The position numbers and the translations under genes are program-made. Shown piece by piece: positions 9,680 to 18,784 of a DNA stretch of 64,000 nt (within the stretch, counting starts at the first letter, position 1; every line of letters begins with the position of its first letter). The notes below the pieces were generated by a model. It was not told the origin of the DNA. It did no database searches and worked only from the letters and a program-made list of their open reading frames with translations. Origin of the DNA: Adhaeribacter radiodurans (lineage in GTDB: Bacteria > Bacteroidota > Bacteroidia > Cytophagales > Hymenobacteraceae); NCBI RefSeq assembly GCF_014075995.1, contig NZ_CP055153.1:4278001-4342000 (forward strand). The letters are read 5' to 3'.

Positions 9680-10918
9680 ATGAACCTACCTGCCTTTAAT
9701 ACCTTAATTTTGGGAATAGCTGCCGGATGGCTGTTAAGTTCCTGCCAAAAAGAAATGGTAGCCCCCGACCAAAATAATCCGCCTAAACTCCGTCCGCTGG
9801 CCAACCAGGAAGTAAAAACCGTTAGCAGTTCCAACGATTTTGCCTTCCGGGCATTCACCGCACTCCGTACCGAAGAAAACGGAAACAATTTATTTATATC
9901 TCCTCTGAGCATTTCTTCGGCGCTTACCATGACTTATAACGGGGCCGATGGTTCTACGAAAGAAGCCATGCGCCAGACGCTCGGGTTCGAACCCCAATCC
10001 GATGCCGAAATAAATCTGGCTTATAAAAGTTTATCAGAACTCTTGGTAAACATGGATAAGAAAGTAACCTTTAACGCGGCTAACTCTATCTGGTACGCGC
10101 AACAATATCAACTGCTAGCTCCCTTCATTCAAAATAATCAAGACTACTTTAATGCCACGGTGCAGGGATTAGACTTTGCTTCGACTACCGCAAAAAACAC
10201 CATTAACAATTGGGTAAAAGACAAAACGCAGGGTAAAATTGAAGGTATTGTGGAGAGTATCCGGCCGGAACACGTGTTATTTCTGGTAAATGCCATCTAC
10301 TTTAAAGGCACCTGGACGTACCCTTTTACTAAAAATTTAACTAAACCCGGTCCTTTCCAGAAAGAAGATGGCACTACCGTTAACGTAGATTTTATGACTA
10401 TGAAAAAAGGGCGGTACCTGCTTTACCAAGACGCAAAGCAACAAGTAATTGACCTTCCCTACGGCAATCGTCAGTTCAGCATGACTATAATTGTACCTAA
10501 AGCGCAAAACACCGTGCAGGATATTGCCGGCAGTTTAAGCAGCTCGCAATTAGCTAACTGGTTAAGCAGCGCCGACAGCAGTAGTTTGGAATTGCAAATG
10601 CCTAAATTTAAGCTGGAATACAAAAAAGAACTCAGCGAAACGCTAACGCAATTAGGTATGGGCGAAGCTTTTACCAAGCAGGCCAATTTTAGCCGAATGC
10701 TGAGTAATTCCAATCAAGGTTTGGCCATAAGCGAGGTAATGCATAAAGCCTTTGTAGAGGTAAACGAAGAAGGTACCGAAGCGTCTGCGGCTACTTCTGT
10801 CGGGGTGGTATTAACTTCGATGCCTTCCATTATTCAGGTTCACCGACCGTTTATTTTTATGATTCGCGAAAAATCTTCTAACGCCATTCTTTTTATCGGC
10901 CAATTAATGAATCCTTAA
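9680..10918 (+). CDS. Serpin-family protease inhibitor lipoprotein
   Basis: This is a 412-residue serpin, a suicide inhibitor of serine or cysteine proteases. The N-terminus is a lipoprotein signal (LLSSC, lipidated Cys near residue 22), so it should be anchored in a membrane facing the periplasm or outside. Serpin hallmarks include NNLFISPLSISSAL, a shutter-like FLVNAIYFKGTW, the breach and hinge region VEVNEEGTEASAAT, and HRPFIFMI near the C-terminus. Small residues at P14-P9 of the hinge predict an inhibitory serpin. Counting from the conserved Gly at P15 puts P1 at or near Thr in VVLTSMP, with Leu before it, so the target protease is not obvious. It appears to be monocistronic with a good terminator. 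Confidence 0.95.
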   Translation: MNLPAFNTLILGIAAGWLLSSCQKEMVAPDQNNPPKLRPLANQEVKTVSSSNDFAFRAFTALRTEENGNNLFISPLSISSALTMTYNGADGSTKEAMRQTLGFEPQSDAEINLAYKSLSELLVNMDKKVTFNAANSIWYAQQYQLLAPFIQNNQDYFNATVQGLDFASTTAKNTINNWVKDKTQGKIEGIVESIRPEHVLFLVNAIYFKGTWTYPFTKNLTKPGPFQKEDGTTVNVDFMTMKKGRYLLYQDAKQQVIDLPYGNRQFSMTIIVPKAQNTVQDIAGSLSSSQLANWLSSADSSSLELQMPKFKLEYKKELSETLTQLGMGEAFTKQANFSRMLSNSNQGLAISEVMHKAFVEVNEEGTEASAATSVGVVLTSMPSIIQVHRPFIFMIREKSSNAILFIGQLMNP

Positions 10919-10939
10919 AATATTTCCTGTTTTTCTTTT

Positions 10940-10976
10940 AAAGCCCTTGCACTGTTATATTCAGGCAAGGGCTTTT
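10940..10976 (+). terminator. Terminator of the serpin gene
   Basis: AAAGCCCTTGC (10940-10950) pairs perfectly with GCAAGGGCTTT (10965-10975) across a 14-nt loop, and the stem ends in a short T-run. It starts 21 bp after the serpin stop codon. Confidence 0.85.
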
Positions 10977-11108
10977 GCTTTTATCATTTACCATTTACTA
11001 AGAAATAATTAGCAGGTAAAAAGTAGTTCTGTTTCTTACCTTTATTTGTACGGTACTCTTAACTATATTTAAACTTATAAACCATTTAGTAACTACTAAA
11101 GATTCTCT

Positions 11109-11162
11109 GGTAAATGGTAACTGGTAACTGGTAAATGGTAAATGGTAAATGCAAATGGTAAA
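11109..11162 (+). repeat. Short tandem repeat of GGTAAM(T/C) units in the leader
   Basis: About eight degenerate copies of TGGTAAA or TGGTAAC lie head to tail just before the gene at 11172. They carry in-frame ATGs (such as 11142) that artificially lengthen the reading frame. Such an array can expand or shrink by slippage and change leader length. Confidence 0.7.
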
Positions 11163-11171
11163 ACGCCTTAT

Positions 11172-12071
11172 ATGAAAAAATTAACATGTTGTTTGCTGGG
11201 TACTTTGTTTTTGCTTAGTTGGGTAACTCGTTCCTCCTGGGCACAGAAAAATCCTGTTCCGCTTTTTGCTAAACAAAACCTGGTAGCCTGGTGCATTGTA
11301 CCATACGATAGCGTTAAACGCACGCCCGAACAACGGGCCCAAATGCTACAGGAACTCGGGATTAAAAAGTTTGCCTACGATTGGCGCGACCAGCATTTAC
11401 CTACTATGGCCCAAGAAATTACTACCATGCGCCAGGCAGGTATTCAGTTAAAATCCGTTTGGTTTTGGGTAAACGGCGGTTCCGACCAGGTGCTTGACAA
11501 AACCAATGAATTTATTCTGGAAACCCTCAAACAACAAAAGGCACATACCGAACTCTGGCTTTCTTTTAATGAAAAATACTTTGCTGGTTTAACGGATCAG
11601 GAAAAGCTTAAAAAGGCGGTAACTGCGGTTGATTACATTAATAAAAGAGCGCAAGCCATTAATTGTACGTTAATGCTGTATAACCACGGCGACTGGTTTG
11701 GCGAGCCGGAGAATCAAATTAAAATAATTAAAGCAATAGGCGCTAAAAACCTAGGCATGGTGTATAATTTTCATCACGCGCACGAACAAGTAAAAAATTT
11801 TCCGGCCTTGCTTCGGCAAATGAAACCTTATTTAACAACCGTAAATATTAACGGCATGCGCTCGGGCGGCCCCAAAATTTTACCACTGGGCAAAGGCGAC
11901 TTAGAAGAGCAAATGCTAAAAGATTTAAAAGCCTCCGGGTTTACCGGCTCGTTGGGAATTATTGGCCACACCGAAAACGAAGACGTAAAACAAGTATTAG
12001 AAGGTAACCTGATTGGTTTAAAACAAATATTAAAAAACCTGGGCGAAACCGCCGCTTTGCAAACGTATTAA
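11172..12071 (+). CDS. Secreted sugar-phosphate isomerase/epimerase-like TIM-barrel protein
   Basis: This 299-residue protein resembles the xylose-isomerase-like TIM-barrel (AP endonuclease 2) superfamily. I chose the ATG at 11172 because MKKLTCCLLGTLFLLSW begins a signal peptide ending near residue 25 (WAQ); the upstream in-frame ATG at 11142 lies in a tandem repeat. Supporting pieces are LVAWCIVPYDSVKR, ELGIKKFAYDWR, LMLYNHGDWFGEPE, LGMVYNFHHAHEQ and GSLGIIGHTE. Exported members are common beside DUF1080 and other sugar-degrading genes, but no such partner is adjacent here. The reaction is unknown. Confidence 0.75.
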   Translation: MKKLTCCLLGTLFLLSWVTRSSWAQKNPVPLFAKQNLVAWCIVPYDSVKRTPEQRAQMLQELGIKKFAYDWRDQHLPTMAQEITTMRQAGIQLKSVWFWVNGGSDQVLDKTNEFILETLKQQKAHTELWLSFNEKYFAGLTDQEKLKKAVTAVDYINKRAQAINCTLMLYNHGDWFGEPENQIKIIKAIGAKNLGMVYNFHHAHEQVKNFPALLRQMKPYLTTVNINGMRSGGPKILPLGKGDLEEQMLKDLKASGFTGSLGIIGHTENEDVKQVLEGNLIGLKQILKNLGETAALQTY

Positions 12072-12731
12072 CCAACTCCGCAATAAATAAATTTAAAATA
12101 GCACTGCATTTGATAAGGTTTTTTATTGCATTATAGAAGTAAAAATTTAACTTGTATTCATAAATAATTAGTTATATCTTAGTTTTACCCAAACAAATTA
12201 CCTGCATAGTTCTAATACTGCGTAGTTCTGTGTAGTTTATTAGCTTATTGAGCAACAGGCAATAAGATTTTACCAGCTTTTTTAGTATTACACTGTTAAC
12301 CATTAACATTTATTTACTTAAAGCATGACGTAAAATAAATACTTATTTCAACAGCTTATCCCGTAAACAGAAGACTTAATTCTGCTAAGTTTTAGCTTTA
12401 CCGGGTGCGCCTAAGCTGTTACCTGTTAGACCAAATTCAGCTATTTGTAAGTTACCAGAGCAGCTCTGGCTTACATACCATTCCGCCCTTTTTTACTAAA
12501 CTTCTTCCCGTTTCTGCCTGGTGCAGTAAGGCATATGCTGTTCGGTAAAGTTTCTTATTTATCTATATCTCAGGTTTTAAGTTACCCGTTGCATTTGCAT
12601 CTGGCGGCTCAAACCCCCGGTATGGAGGGAACTTACCTGGTAGAGCAGTTTTCCATATAGGAGAAACACAGGCAGCGCATTGCCGCTTTTCTGAAAATGC
12701 ATTTTTTAGTTTTTCTAAAATTAAAGGCTTT
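12072..12731. other. Long intergenic region with a possible structured RNA
   Basis: This 660-bp gap lies between the TIM-barrel gene and the TIGR03118 gene. No protein-like frame was seen; the 60-codon minus frame at 12563-12745 overlaps the next gene start and does not look real. The striking content is the multi-stem inverted-repeat element at 12350-12420. The rest is A/T-rich. Confidence 0.5.
12350..12420 (+). promoter_or_regulatory. Candidate three-way-junction RNA element
   Basis: An outer stem AACAGCTTA (12350-12358) pairs with TAAGCTGTT (12412-12420). Inside, CCCG-TAAA pairs with TTTA-C-CGGG. Within that loop two more hairpins sit side by side: CAGAA/TTCTG with a 7-nt loop and CTAA/TTAG with a 3-nt loop. 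Nearly every base is paired, as in a folded three-way junction. It lies about 310 nt upstream of the TIGR03118 gene in the same orientation. I do not recognise a known riboswitch class. Confidence 0.4.
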
Positions 12732-13961
12732 ATGAACAAGTTCATTCAAAAGTTAAAAAGTACTCCTTTTACTGCTATTGCTACTTTGGCGCTGGCATTT
12801 TTTTTAGTTTTTTCTGGTTGCGACCGCACCCTGGACGAGTTAGATAGCCAGGTTAAAAAACAAGGTCAGGGCTCAGACAAACAATTGGCCGATGAATCGG
12901 AAGGCCTAAAAGATTTTGAATTAGTAAACCTAGTTGCTAACACCGACAACGATGAATATGATGCTAAACGGGTAGAACCCAAACTTCAAAATGCCTGGGG
13001 CATAGCCTTTAGTGCTGGGGGTGTACCCTGGGTAAATGCCACCAATACCGGCTTAAGTTTTATATTCAACAGTGAAGGCGAAGAATTAAGAGATCCCGTA
13101 GATGTTCCATCTCCTACAAAATCGACTGGTGGTTTGCCTACCGGCATTGTATTTAATGGTACTACCGACTTTAAGCTACCAAATGGGGACCCGGCCCGTT
13201 TTATTTTCTGCGGTTTAGATGGACTTATTTCTGGCTGGAACCAGGGAGGATCCGTGGAAGTAATTGATCGTTCTAAGAGTAACGGTTACAAGGGTGCCGT
13301 TTACACTGGTATAGGCAAAGCGGTAGCCGGAGGAAAAAATTACCTGTACGCGGCTAACTTCAGCATTAACAAAATTGATATTTTTGATGCCGCGTTTAAA
13401 CAAGGAAAAACCCGGAATTTTAAAGATCCCGATCTTCCTAAAGGCTACGCTCCTTTTAACATTCGCAACTTAGGTAATAAATTATACGTGCTCTACGCCA
13501 AAGTAGGAGAAGATGGCCGCGCCGAAAAAGGCAAGGGCAAAGGCTACGTTAGTGTTTATGAACCCAATGGTACTTTAATTAAGCGTTTTGCTTCCGGCGG
13601 AACTTTAAATGCACCCTGGGGTATTGCGCGCGTTCCGAAAGGCTTTTTCGACGACGATCCGGAATACAGTAATTTAAAAGATGCTATTTTAATCGGCAAC
13701 TTCGGTGATGGCTACATTAATGTATATACCGCCGATGGTACGTACGTAGGTCAATTAATGGACGACGATAAAAAAGTAATTTCTATTGACGGTTTATGGG
13801 AGATAAGCTTTCCGCCCCGCACTGCCGCAGCCAATGTGGACCTAACCCGCCTTTATTATGCCGCTGGTCCGGATAATGAAGCAAACGGAGTATTTGGCTA
13901 TATAACCAGAAAAAAAAGCAATGATGATGACGACGATGATGACAAAGTTGCTAAACGTTAA
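12732..13961 (+). CDS. TIGR03118 family lipoprotein (predicted beta-propeller)
   Basis: This 409-residue protein matches the uncharacterised TIGR03118 family. Family landmarks are FELVNLVANTDNDEYDAK, NAWGIAFSAGGVPWVNATNTG, FIFCGLDGLISGWN, YLYAANFS and NAPWGIARVPKGF. A lipoprotein signal with Cys near residue 30 (VFSGCD) predicts membrane anchoring. The C-terminus carries a run of seven Asp between DD-rich and basic ends, perhaps a metal-binding or linker tail. The fold is probably an NHL-like propeller and the function is unknown. It is monocistronic with a strong terminator. Confidence 0.87.
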   Translation: MNKFIQKLKSTPFTAIATLALAFFLVFSGCDRTLDELDSQVKKQGQGSDKQLADESEGLKDFELVNLVANTDNDEYDAKRVEPKLQNAWGIAFSAGGVPWVNATNTGLSFIFNSEGEELRDPVDVPSPTKSTGGLPTGIVFNGTTDFKLPNGDPARFIFCGLDGLISGWNQGGSVEVIDRSKSNGYKGAVYTGIGKAVAGGKNYLYAANFSINKIDIFDAAFKQGKTRNFKDPDLPKGYAPFNIRNLGNKLYVLYAKVGEDGRAEKGKGKGYVSVYEPNGTLIKRFASGGTLNAPWGIARVPKGFFDDDPEYSNLKDAILIGNFGDGYINVYTADGTYVGQLMDDDKKVISIDGLWEISFPPRTAAANVDLTRLYYAAGPDNEANGVFGYITRKKSNDDDDDDDKVAKR

Positions 13962-14091
13962 AAAAAGCTAAGTTAAAAGTAATGTAAGAACACAATATTT
14001 GAATTTTGCGGGTATCTCTCTTTTCATCTATTTCTTAGATTAACTTGAAAGATACTTACTAATTCAGATGTACCTACTCCCGTTATTTCGG

Positions 14092-14124
14092 ATAGCACAA
14101 GCAAAAGCTTGTGCTATTTTTTTT
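14092..14124 (+). terminator. Strong intrinsic terminator of the TIGR03118 gene
   Basis: ATAGCACAAGC (14092-14102) and GCTTGTGCTAT (14107-14117) form a perfect 11-bp stem with an AAAA loop, followed by eight T residues. The rest of the 13962-14322 gap shows nothing else clear. Confidence 0.95.
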
Positions 14125-14322
14125 ACAGTACGTTATGGGAAGCAGCCGGAAATCTACTTTATCCTATCTCAAAACCGAACAAAAAAGTGTACGGTAGCGC
14201 ACACCTTTTAAAGACTATTTTATAAGAAAACAGCCTCTATTAATCAGAATAGCTGTTTTTGGCAAGTGGTAAAGTATTTGCTCAGCAAAAATAGATTTTA
14301 TTTAAAGCCCAATTTTTCCAGC

Positions 14323-14661
14323 ATGAAACGAACGTACTTAGGCGAGTTTGAAGAAATTGTTCTGTTAACCGTAGTGCTGCTCGAAGGGCAAGCTTACGGC
14401 GTAGCCATTACCCACCAGATTATTGAACAAACCGGGCGTTCGGTCCGGCTGAACCAGGTACATGCCGCTTTGCATCGCTTGGAAGAAAAAGGCATGGTTG
14501 CTTCTAAAATGGGCGAGGCTACCGCTGAACGAGGTGGCCGACGCAAGCGCTTGTTTACTATTACGGCCTACGGCGAACAAACTTTACTCGATATTCAGGC
14601 GGTTCGCACCCAATTATTAAGCTTACTGCCCCGTGCCCTTAAACCCAGTATTTCGCTATGA
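14323..14661 (+). CDS. PadR-family transcriptional regulator
   Basis: This is a 112-residue winged-helix PadR protein. The start chosen is the ATG at 14323 (MKRTYLGEFEE), the usual N-terminus of this subgroup; an upstream in-frame GTG at 14266 adds unlikely residues. The core is LLEGQAYGVAITHQI, LNQVHAALHRLEEKGM and GGRRKRLFTITAYG. It overlaps the permease gene by ATGA (14658-14661), so the two are translationally coupled. This PadR/prefix-permease pairing is common in Bacteroidota and Acidobacteriota, and the regulator probably controls its own operon. Confidence 0.93.
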   Translation: MKRTYLGEFEEIVLLTVVLLEGQAYGVAITHQIIEQTGRSVRLNQVHAALHRLEEKGMVASKMGEATAERGGRRKRLFTITAYGEQTLLDIQAVRTQLLSLLPRALKPSISL

Positions 14662-17351
14662 AAAAAAGTACAACTCCTACCCCACCGCAACCTCCGCGCT
14701 GGGCCGATACATTACTCCAATGGTTTTGTGCTCCGCACTTATTAGAAGAGTTGCAAGGCGATTTACACGAGGAATTTTACTACCAAGTAGACCGCATTGG
14801 ATTAAGACGAGCCCGCTGGTTATACGTTCGGGAAGTACTGGGCTTTGTTCGTCCGTTTGCAATTAAACGCCAGGCTAATTCATCTGCATCTTTATATTAT
14901 TCGTCCACCTCTTTCCTTCAACTAAACATGCTTAAAAACTACTTTACCCTTGCCTGGCGTAACCTTTGGCGGAACAAAGGTTACGCCACCATTAACGTAG
15001 CCGGCCTCTCCGTTGCCTTTTGTATCTGCGTTTTTTTGTTTCTAACGGTTTATTTGCAACTAACCTTCGATTCTTTTCACCAGGATAAAGAGCGGATATT
15101 TCAAACGTATTTTTTCGCAAATAATCCCGATAAAACTACACGCAGTGGTAACATGCCTTTGCCACTAGCTCCGGCTTTAAAATTAGAATACGAAGAAGTA
15201 GAAGCCGCTGCCCGCGTTTTAATGAGCTGGAAAAGTTTAGTAACTTACCAGGATAAGAATCTAGACAAAGACGTTGTTTTTACTGATCCGGATTTTCTAA
15301 AAATATTCTCTTTCCAGCTGCTTCAAGGCAATCGTGAAACCGCCTTAACGAATAAAAACAGTATTTTAATTAGTCAGAATTTGGCCCAGGCAATCTTCGG
15401 CAACGACGATCCCATGGGGAAAGTCCTGCAAATAACCAACGGGGGAAAACAAAAAGGCTATATGGTAACCGGCATCCTACCCGATGCTCCCTTTAATTCC
15501 TCTATCCGGTACGATGCTCTTGTCCGCATCGAAAATTATCCCAATTATCTCCCTGACCAAAAGAACTGGACATCTAACTCTCACCAGGTATTCATAAAAT
15601 TAAATCCTCAGGTAAACCAGGCAACCTTTGAAAAACGGCTAAAATTATTTGCCCGGAAATACTTAGCAGAAAGCCTGCAGAATTTGCAGAAAAATGGAGC
15701 CAAACCGGATAGTCGGGGAGACATTTTTACGGTACGTTTACAACAACTTTCCAAAGTTCATTTTGATACGGAAATCTCTAAAGGCCCTCCTATTGCCATT
15801 ATTTACGCGCTCTTGGGTATAGCTTGTTTTATTTTATTTATTGCCTGCATCAACTTTATTAATTTAAGCATTGCCCGCTCTTTTACCCGGGCCAAAGAAG
15901 TAGGGGTACGCAAATACCTGGGAGCCTTAAAAAGTCAGCTTTTTGTACAAATCTGGAGCGAATCGGCTTTAATCTGTTTTATAGGTTTAGCTTTGGGTGC
16001 TATTCTGGCCCATTTACTTTTACCTGAATTTAACGCCACCTTCGACACCCGGCTGCAGTACGCGCATTTGCACCAACCCGGCTTTTTAGCCTTGCTCCTG
16101 GGCGTATTTATTTTAGTTACTTTAATTGCGGGCGGGTATCCGGCCTGGTTAATGGCCCGATTTAATGCAGTAGCGGTTTTAAAAGGAAAAATATCGCTTA
16201 AAAAGCCGGGGTTCTTACGTAACTCACTCCTGGTTTCGCAGTTTGTAATGTCATGTTTATTAACCTGCTGCACCATTATTGCCTTGCAACAAGTAGAACA
16301 CTTAAGGCAAAAGCCGCTTGGCTTTGAGAAAGAACAGGTAATTAGCATACCCGTAGGAACGCAGGCCAACGGCCGGCAAGTATTACAACGCCTACGAAAC
16401 AAATTGGCTAACGACCCAACCGTGTTGGCGGTAACGGGCACCAGCGTAAATCTGGGCAAAGGCAAAGATCATGTTAGTTCCCGCTCCACCATTGGCCTTA
16501 CGTACAAGGGCAAAGAAGTTGCTTCTGACTTGCTTCTGGTAGATTATGATTACTTAAAAACTTTACAGATTCCGCTTTTAGCCGGCCGGGAATTTAGTAA
16601 ATCCTATCCCTCCGATTCCGTGGACCGGGTAATTATTACCCAGAGTATGGCCGAAATGCTAGGCGAAAAGCAAGCAGTGGGTACTTTTATTAAAGATGAT
16701 GCCGACACGACTAACAGCAAAATGGAAGTTATTGGGGTAGTACCGGATTTTCATTTGTACTCGGCTGCCGATGAAAAAAGACCGGTTATGATGCACTTTT
16801 CCCATTCCGAGCCCATCAATTATATATTTATTCGGGTAGCGCCACAAAGCTTAAAATACTCAATGGACAAGATGAAAGCTTTATGGCGCGAAGTAGCGCC
16901 GGGCTCGGAGTATACCGGCTCGTTCCTGGACGAGAATATTGCTGCCTGGTATCAGAACGAAGAAAAATTAGCTCAGATATGCAGCTTGGCTTCTGCTATT
17001 GCCATTATTTTATCTTGCTCGGGTTTATTTGCGGTAGCCTTGCTGGTAATGGAGCAACGCACCAAAGAAATAGGCATTCGCAAAGTACTGGGCGCCAGCG
17101 TAACGGATATTATTTATATCCTATCGCGTGATTTTGTAAAATTAGTGGTAGTAGCTTTAGTAATTGCTATTCCGCTGGCCTGGTTCCTGATGCACCAATG
17201 GCTGAATAATTATTCGTACCGGATTGAAATTAGCGCTTGGGTATTTGTAGGAGTAGGATTGGTTGCCATGGTACTGGCTCTGCTTACGGTAAGTTTTCAG
17301 AGTATAAAAGCCGCCATCATGAATCCGGTAAAAAGCTTAAAAACAGAATAA
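14658..17351 (+). CDS. FtsX/MacB-type ABC permease with N-terminal prefix domain
   Basis: This 897-residue permease has a short soluble prefix domain (about residues 1-75, with APHLLEELQGDLHEEF) of the kind found when the gene is paired with PadR. Two MacB-periplasmic/FtsX units follow. The first FtsX core contains FINLSIARSFTRAKEVGVRKYLGA and the second LLVMEQRTKEIGIRKVLGAS. Eight membrane segments are expected. Such permeases need a separate ATPase and act in mechanotransmission or export of peptides or drugs; no ATPase gene is adjacent. It overlaps the PadR gene by 4 bp and ends at a terminator. Confidence 0.92.
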   Translation: MKKSTTPTPPQPPRWADTLLQWFCAPHLLEELQGDLHEEFYYQVDRIGLRRARWLYVREVLGFVRPFAIKRQANSSASLYYSSTSFLQLNMLKNYFTLAWRNLWRNKGYATINVAGLSVAFCICVFLFLTVYLQLTFDSFHQDKERIFQTYFFANNPDKTTRSGNMPLPLAPALKLEYEEVEAAARVLMSWKSLVTYQDKNLDKDVVFTDPDFLKIFSFQLLQGNRETALTNKNSILISQNLAQAIFGNDDPMGKVLQITNGGKQKGYMVTGILPDAPFNSSIRYDALVRIENYPNYLPDQKNWTSNSHQVFIKLNPQVNQATFEKRLKLFARKYLAESLQNLQKNGAKPDSRGDIFTVRLQQLSKVHFDTEISKGPPIAIIYALLGIACFILFIACINFINLSIARSFTRAKEVGVRKYLGALKSQLFVQIWSESALICFIGLALGAILAHLLLPEFNATFDTRLQYAHLHQPGFLALLLGVFILVTLIAGGYPAWLMARFNAVAVLKGKISLKKPGFLRNSLLVSQFVMSCLLTCCTIIALQQVEHLRQKPLGFEKEQVISIPVGTQANGRQVLQRLRNKLANDPTVLAVTGTSVNLGKGKDHVSSRSTIGLTYKGKEVASDLLLVDYDYLKTLQIPLLAGREFSKSYPSDSVDRVIITQSMAEMLGEKQAVGTFIKDDADTTNSKMEVIGVVPDFHLYSAADEKRPVMMHFSHSEPINYIFIRVAPQSLKYSMDKMKALWREVAPGSEYTGSFLDENIAAWYQNEEKLAQICSLASAIAIILSCSGLFAVALLVMEQRTKEIGIRKVLGASVTDIIYILSRDFVKLVVVALVIAIPLAWFLMHQWLNNYSYRIEISAWVFVGVGLVAMVLALLTVSFQSIKAAIMNPVKSLKTE

Positions 17352-17392
17352 TGCGGTTAATTTTTATTTATTCTTAAGTACAACCTACCTGC

Positions 17393-17433
17393 GGAGACCA
17401 GCTTGATGAAGGCCGGTCTCCACAGATTTTTTT
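17393..17433 (+). terminator. Terminator of the PadR/permease operon
   Basis: GGAGACC (17393-17399) pairs with GGTCTCC (17415-17421) across a 15-nt loop, with seven T residues shortly after. It lies 42 bp beyond the permease stop codon and just before the convergent small gene. Confidence 0.75.
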
Positions 17434-17656
17434 AGCTGTTCGTATCAGTATCCGTTTCGTTATCGTCTGTTATTCCACTTACTAAATCATCTGATCTATC
17501 ACCGCCGGCAACCTGGTCGCTTTCCGGGTCAGACGCCGCCCCCATAGAGGTAGTAGCACTGTTACGTAGCGATTCATCGTCGCGGTTATAGGTTACATCG
17601 GTTTCAGCGGTACTTTGCTTACCCTGACCGGAATTCTCTTCTTTATTTTCTGCCAT
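17432..17656 (-). CDS. Small acidic, disordered protein
   Basis: This is a 74-residue, very hydrophilic and acidic protein beginning MAENKEENSGQG, with no hydrophobic core. It contains VTYNRDDESLRNSATTSMG and an Asp/Thr-rich tail ending DTDTNS. The composition resembles small stress-related or spore-coat-like disordered proteins that occur singly in Bacteroidota. The 119-residue protein at 26451 is of similar character but not clearly homologous. Sensible composition and an uninterrupted frame support a real gene. No function can be assigned. Confidence 0.6.
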   Translation of the reverse strand: MAENKEENSGQGKQSTAETDVTYNRDDESLRNSATTSMGAASDPESDQVAGGDRSDDLVSGITDDNETDTDTNS

Positions 17657-17814
17657 AGTTTCTGTTGTGTGTTTGCTATTTTGTTTTAATGCGAAGACAT
17701 ATTACTCTCCTTACGAGATTAGAAATCCGTGGTTGAAAAGGATCTTAAAAACCGGCAATTAAGGTTAGAATTTTAAATTTTCTTTCCTGTTTCTCGTTGA
17801 TTATATAAACATTG

Positions 17815-18045
17815 TTATACAATATCCTGCGTTTCCAGCCAGAACCGGCGTAGTGCATCTACTTCCTCAAAGTTTAAAGATTCTTCTGCTTCCGTCCGGG
17901 TTTTTCCATCTTCTACATACGTAAACTGTCGTGCGGATCCCTCCTCGGGTTTAATAGTAAAATCATAAGCATTAGAACCGGTTTTGTTTACCGAAACATG
18001 ACTGCCGTTTTCAAGCGTAAATTGAAGTGGAAAGTGCTTTGTCAT
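17815..18045 (-). CDS. Small conserved-looking protein of unknown function
   Basis: This is a 76-residue cytosolic protein with alternating strands (FPLQFTLENGSHVSVNKTG, AYDFTIKPEEG, RQFTYVEDGK) and a C-terminal helix (FEEVDALRRFWLETQ). The strand pattern and lack of low complexity suggest a folded small domain. It lies 158 bp upstream of the acidic small gene on the same strand, so they may form one transcript. The family is not recognised. Confidence 0.65.
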   Translation of the reverse strand: MTKHFPLQFTLENGSHVSVNKTGSNAYDFTIKPEEGSARQFTYVEDGKTRTEAEESLNFEEVDALRRFWLETQDIV

Positions 18046-18349
18046 AGAATTAATATTTAAAGAAATTTAAGCGATCCGATTGAAAGCAAGTATATCTTCA
18101 GGAATAATGGTGCTAAGCAATAAAGTAAAAACCTGAGAAAAGAAACGCAGATTATTGTTAGTGGTTTTACTTACCATTTATACGTATTTACCACTACTTA
18201 GATACCTGATTACTAAATCTATAATTTAATATTTCACCCTACTTAAGCAATAGAGACTTTTTATATTAATTAGATCTGAAGAAACAGCTATTGATGATAT
18301 AATACTTTTTTACTTATATTTTCAAGAATTTTACGATCCGATTTATACC
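18046..18349. other. Divergent intergenic region
   Basis: This A/T-rich gap lies between the small minus-strand gene and the cupin gene. It presumably carries both promoters. No hairpin, repeat or protein-like frame stands out. Confidence 0.4.
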
Positions 18350-18784
18350 ATGAAAAATAATCTTACGCTTTACTTCTGCATTACTTTTTTCTTTGTACTG
18401 GTAGTGACCCTTACCACGCAAGCCCAGACATCAGAACCGGGTAAATATATTTTAGAGCACGATGCCCAGGTAGCCAAAGAACAACCGGGTCCGCACGACG
18501 GCGGTGGACAAAGCATTGGCTATAGCTTTTTTGATGGGGTAAAAGCTTATAAAACTGCTTTTAAGAAAAGAACCTTAAAACCAGGCTCTTCTATTGGTTA
18601 CCACCTGCAACAGGAAGATGAAATTTACTATATTCTTAGCGGAACCGGCGAGATGAAAATGAACGGCAAAACTTTCCCGGTAAAATCCGGCGATGCCATT
18701 CTTACCCGACCCGGTAGCTCTCACGGTTTAACCCCCGATAAGAATACAGAATTAACCCTGATTATAGTTTATCCGAAAAATTAA
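18350..18784 (+). CDS. Secreted single-domain cupin protein
   Basis: This is a 144-residue exported cupin with a signal peptide ending near residue 25 (TQAQ). Cupin motif 1 is [21 protein letters not shown] and motif 2 is [14 protein letters not shown]. Motif 1 normally has two metal-binding histidines (HxH); here only one is present, with Gln and Glu following, so metal binding may differ. The motif 2 His is kept. Cupins of this size act as small isomerases, dioxygenases or ligand binders, and none is favoured. It is monocistronic. Confidence 0.85.
   Translation: MKNNLTLYFCITFFFVLVVTLTTQAQTSEPGKYILEHDAQVAKEQPGPHDGGGQSIGYSFFDGVKAYKTAFKKRTLKPGSSIGYHLQQEDEIYYILSGTGEMKMNGKTFPVKSGDAILTRPGSSHGLTPDKNTELTLIIVYPKN

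Noticed and set aside
12563-12745. A 60-codon minus frame overlapping the start of the TIGR03118 gene
   Set aside because: It overlaps the start region of a well-supported gene and lacks protein-like features.
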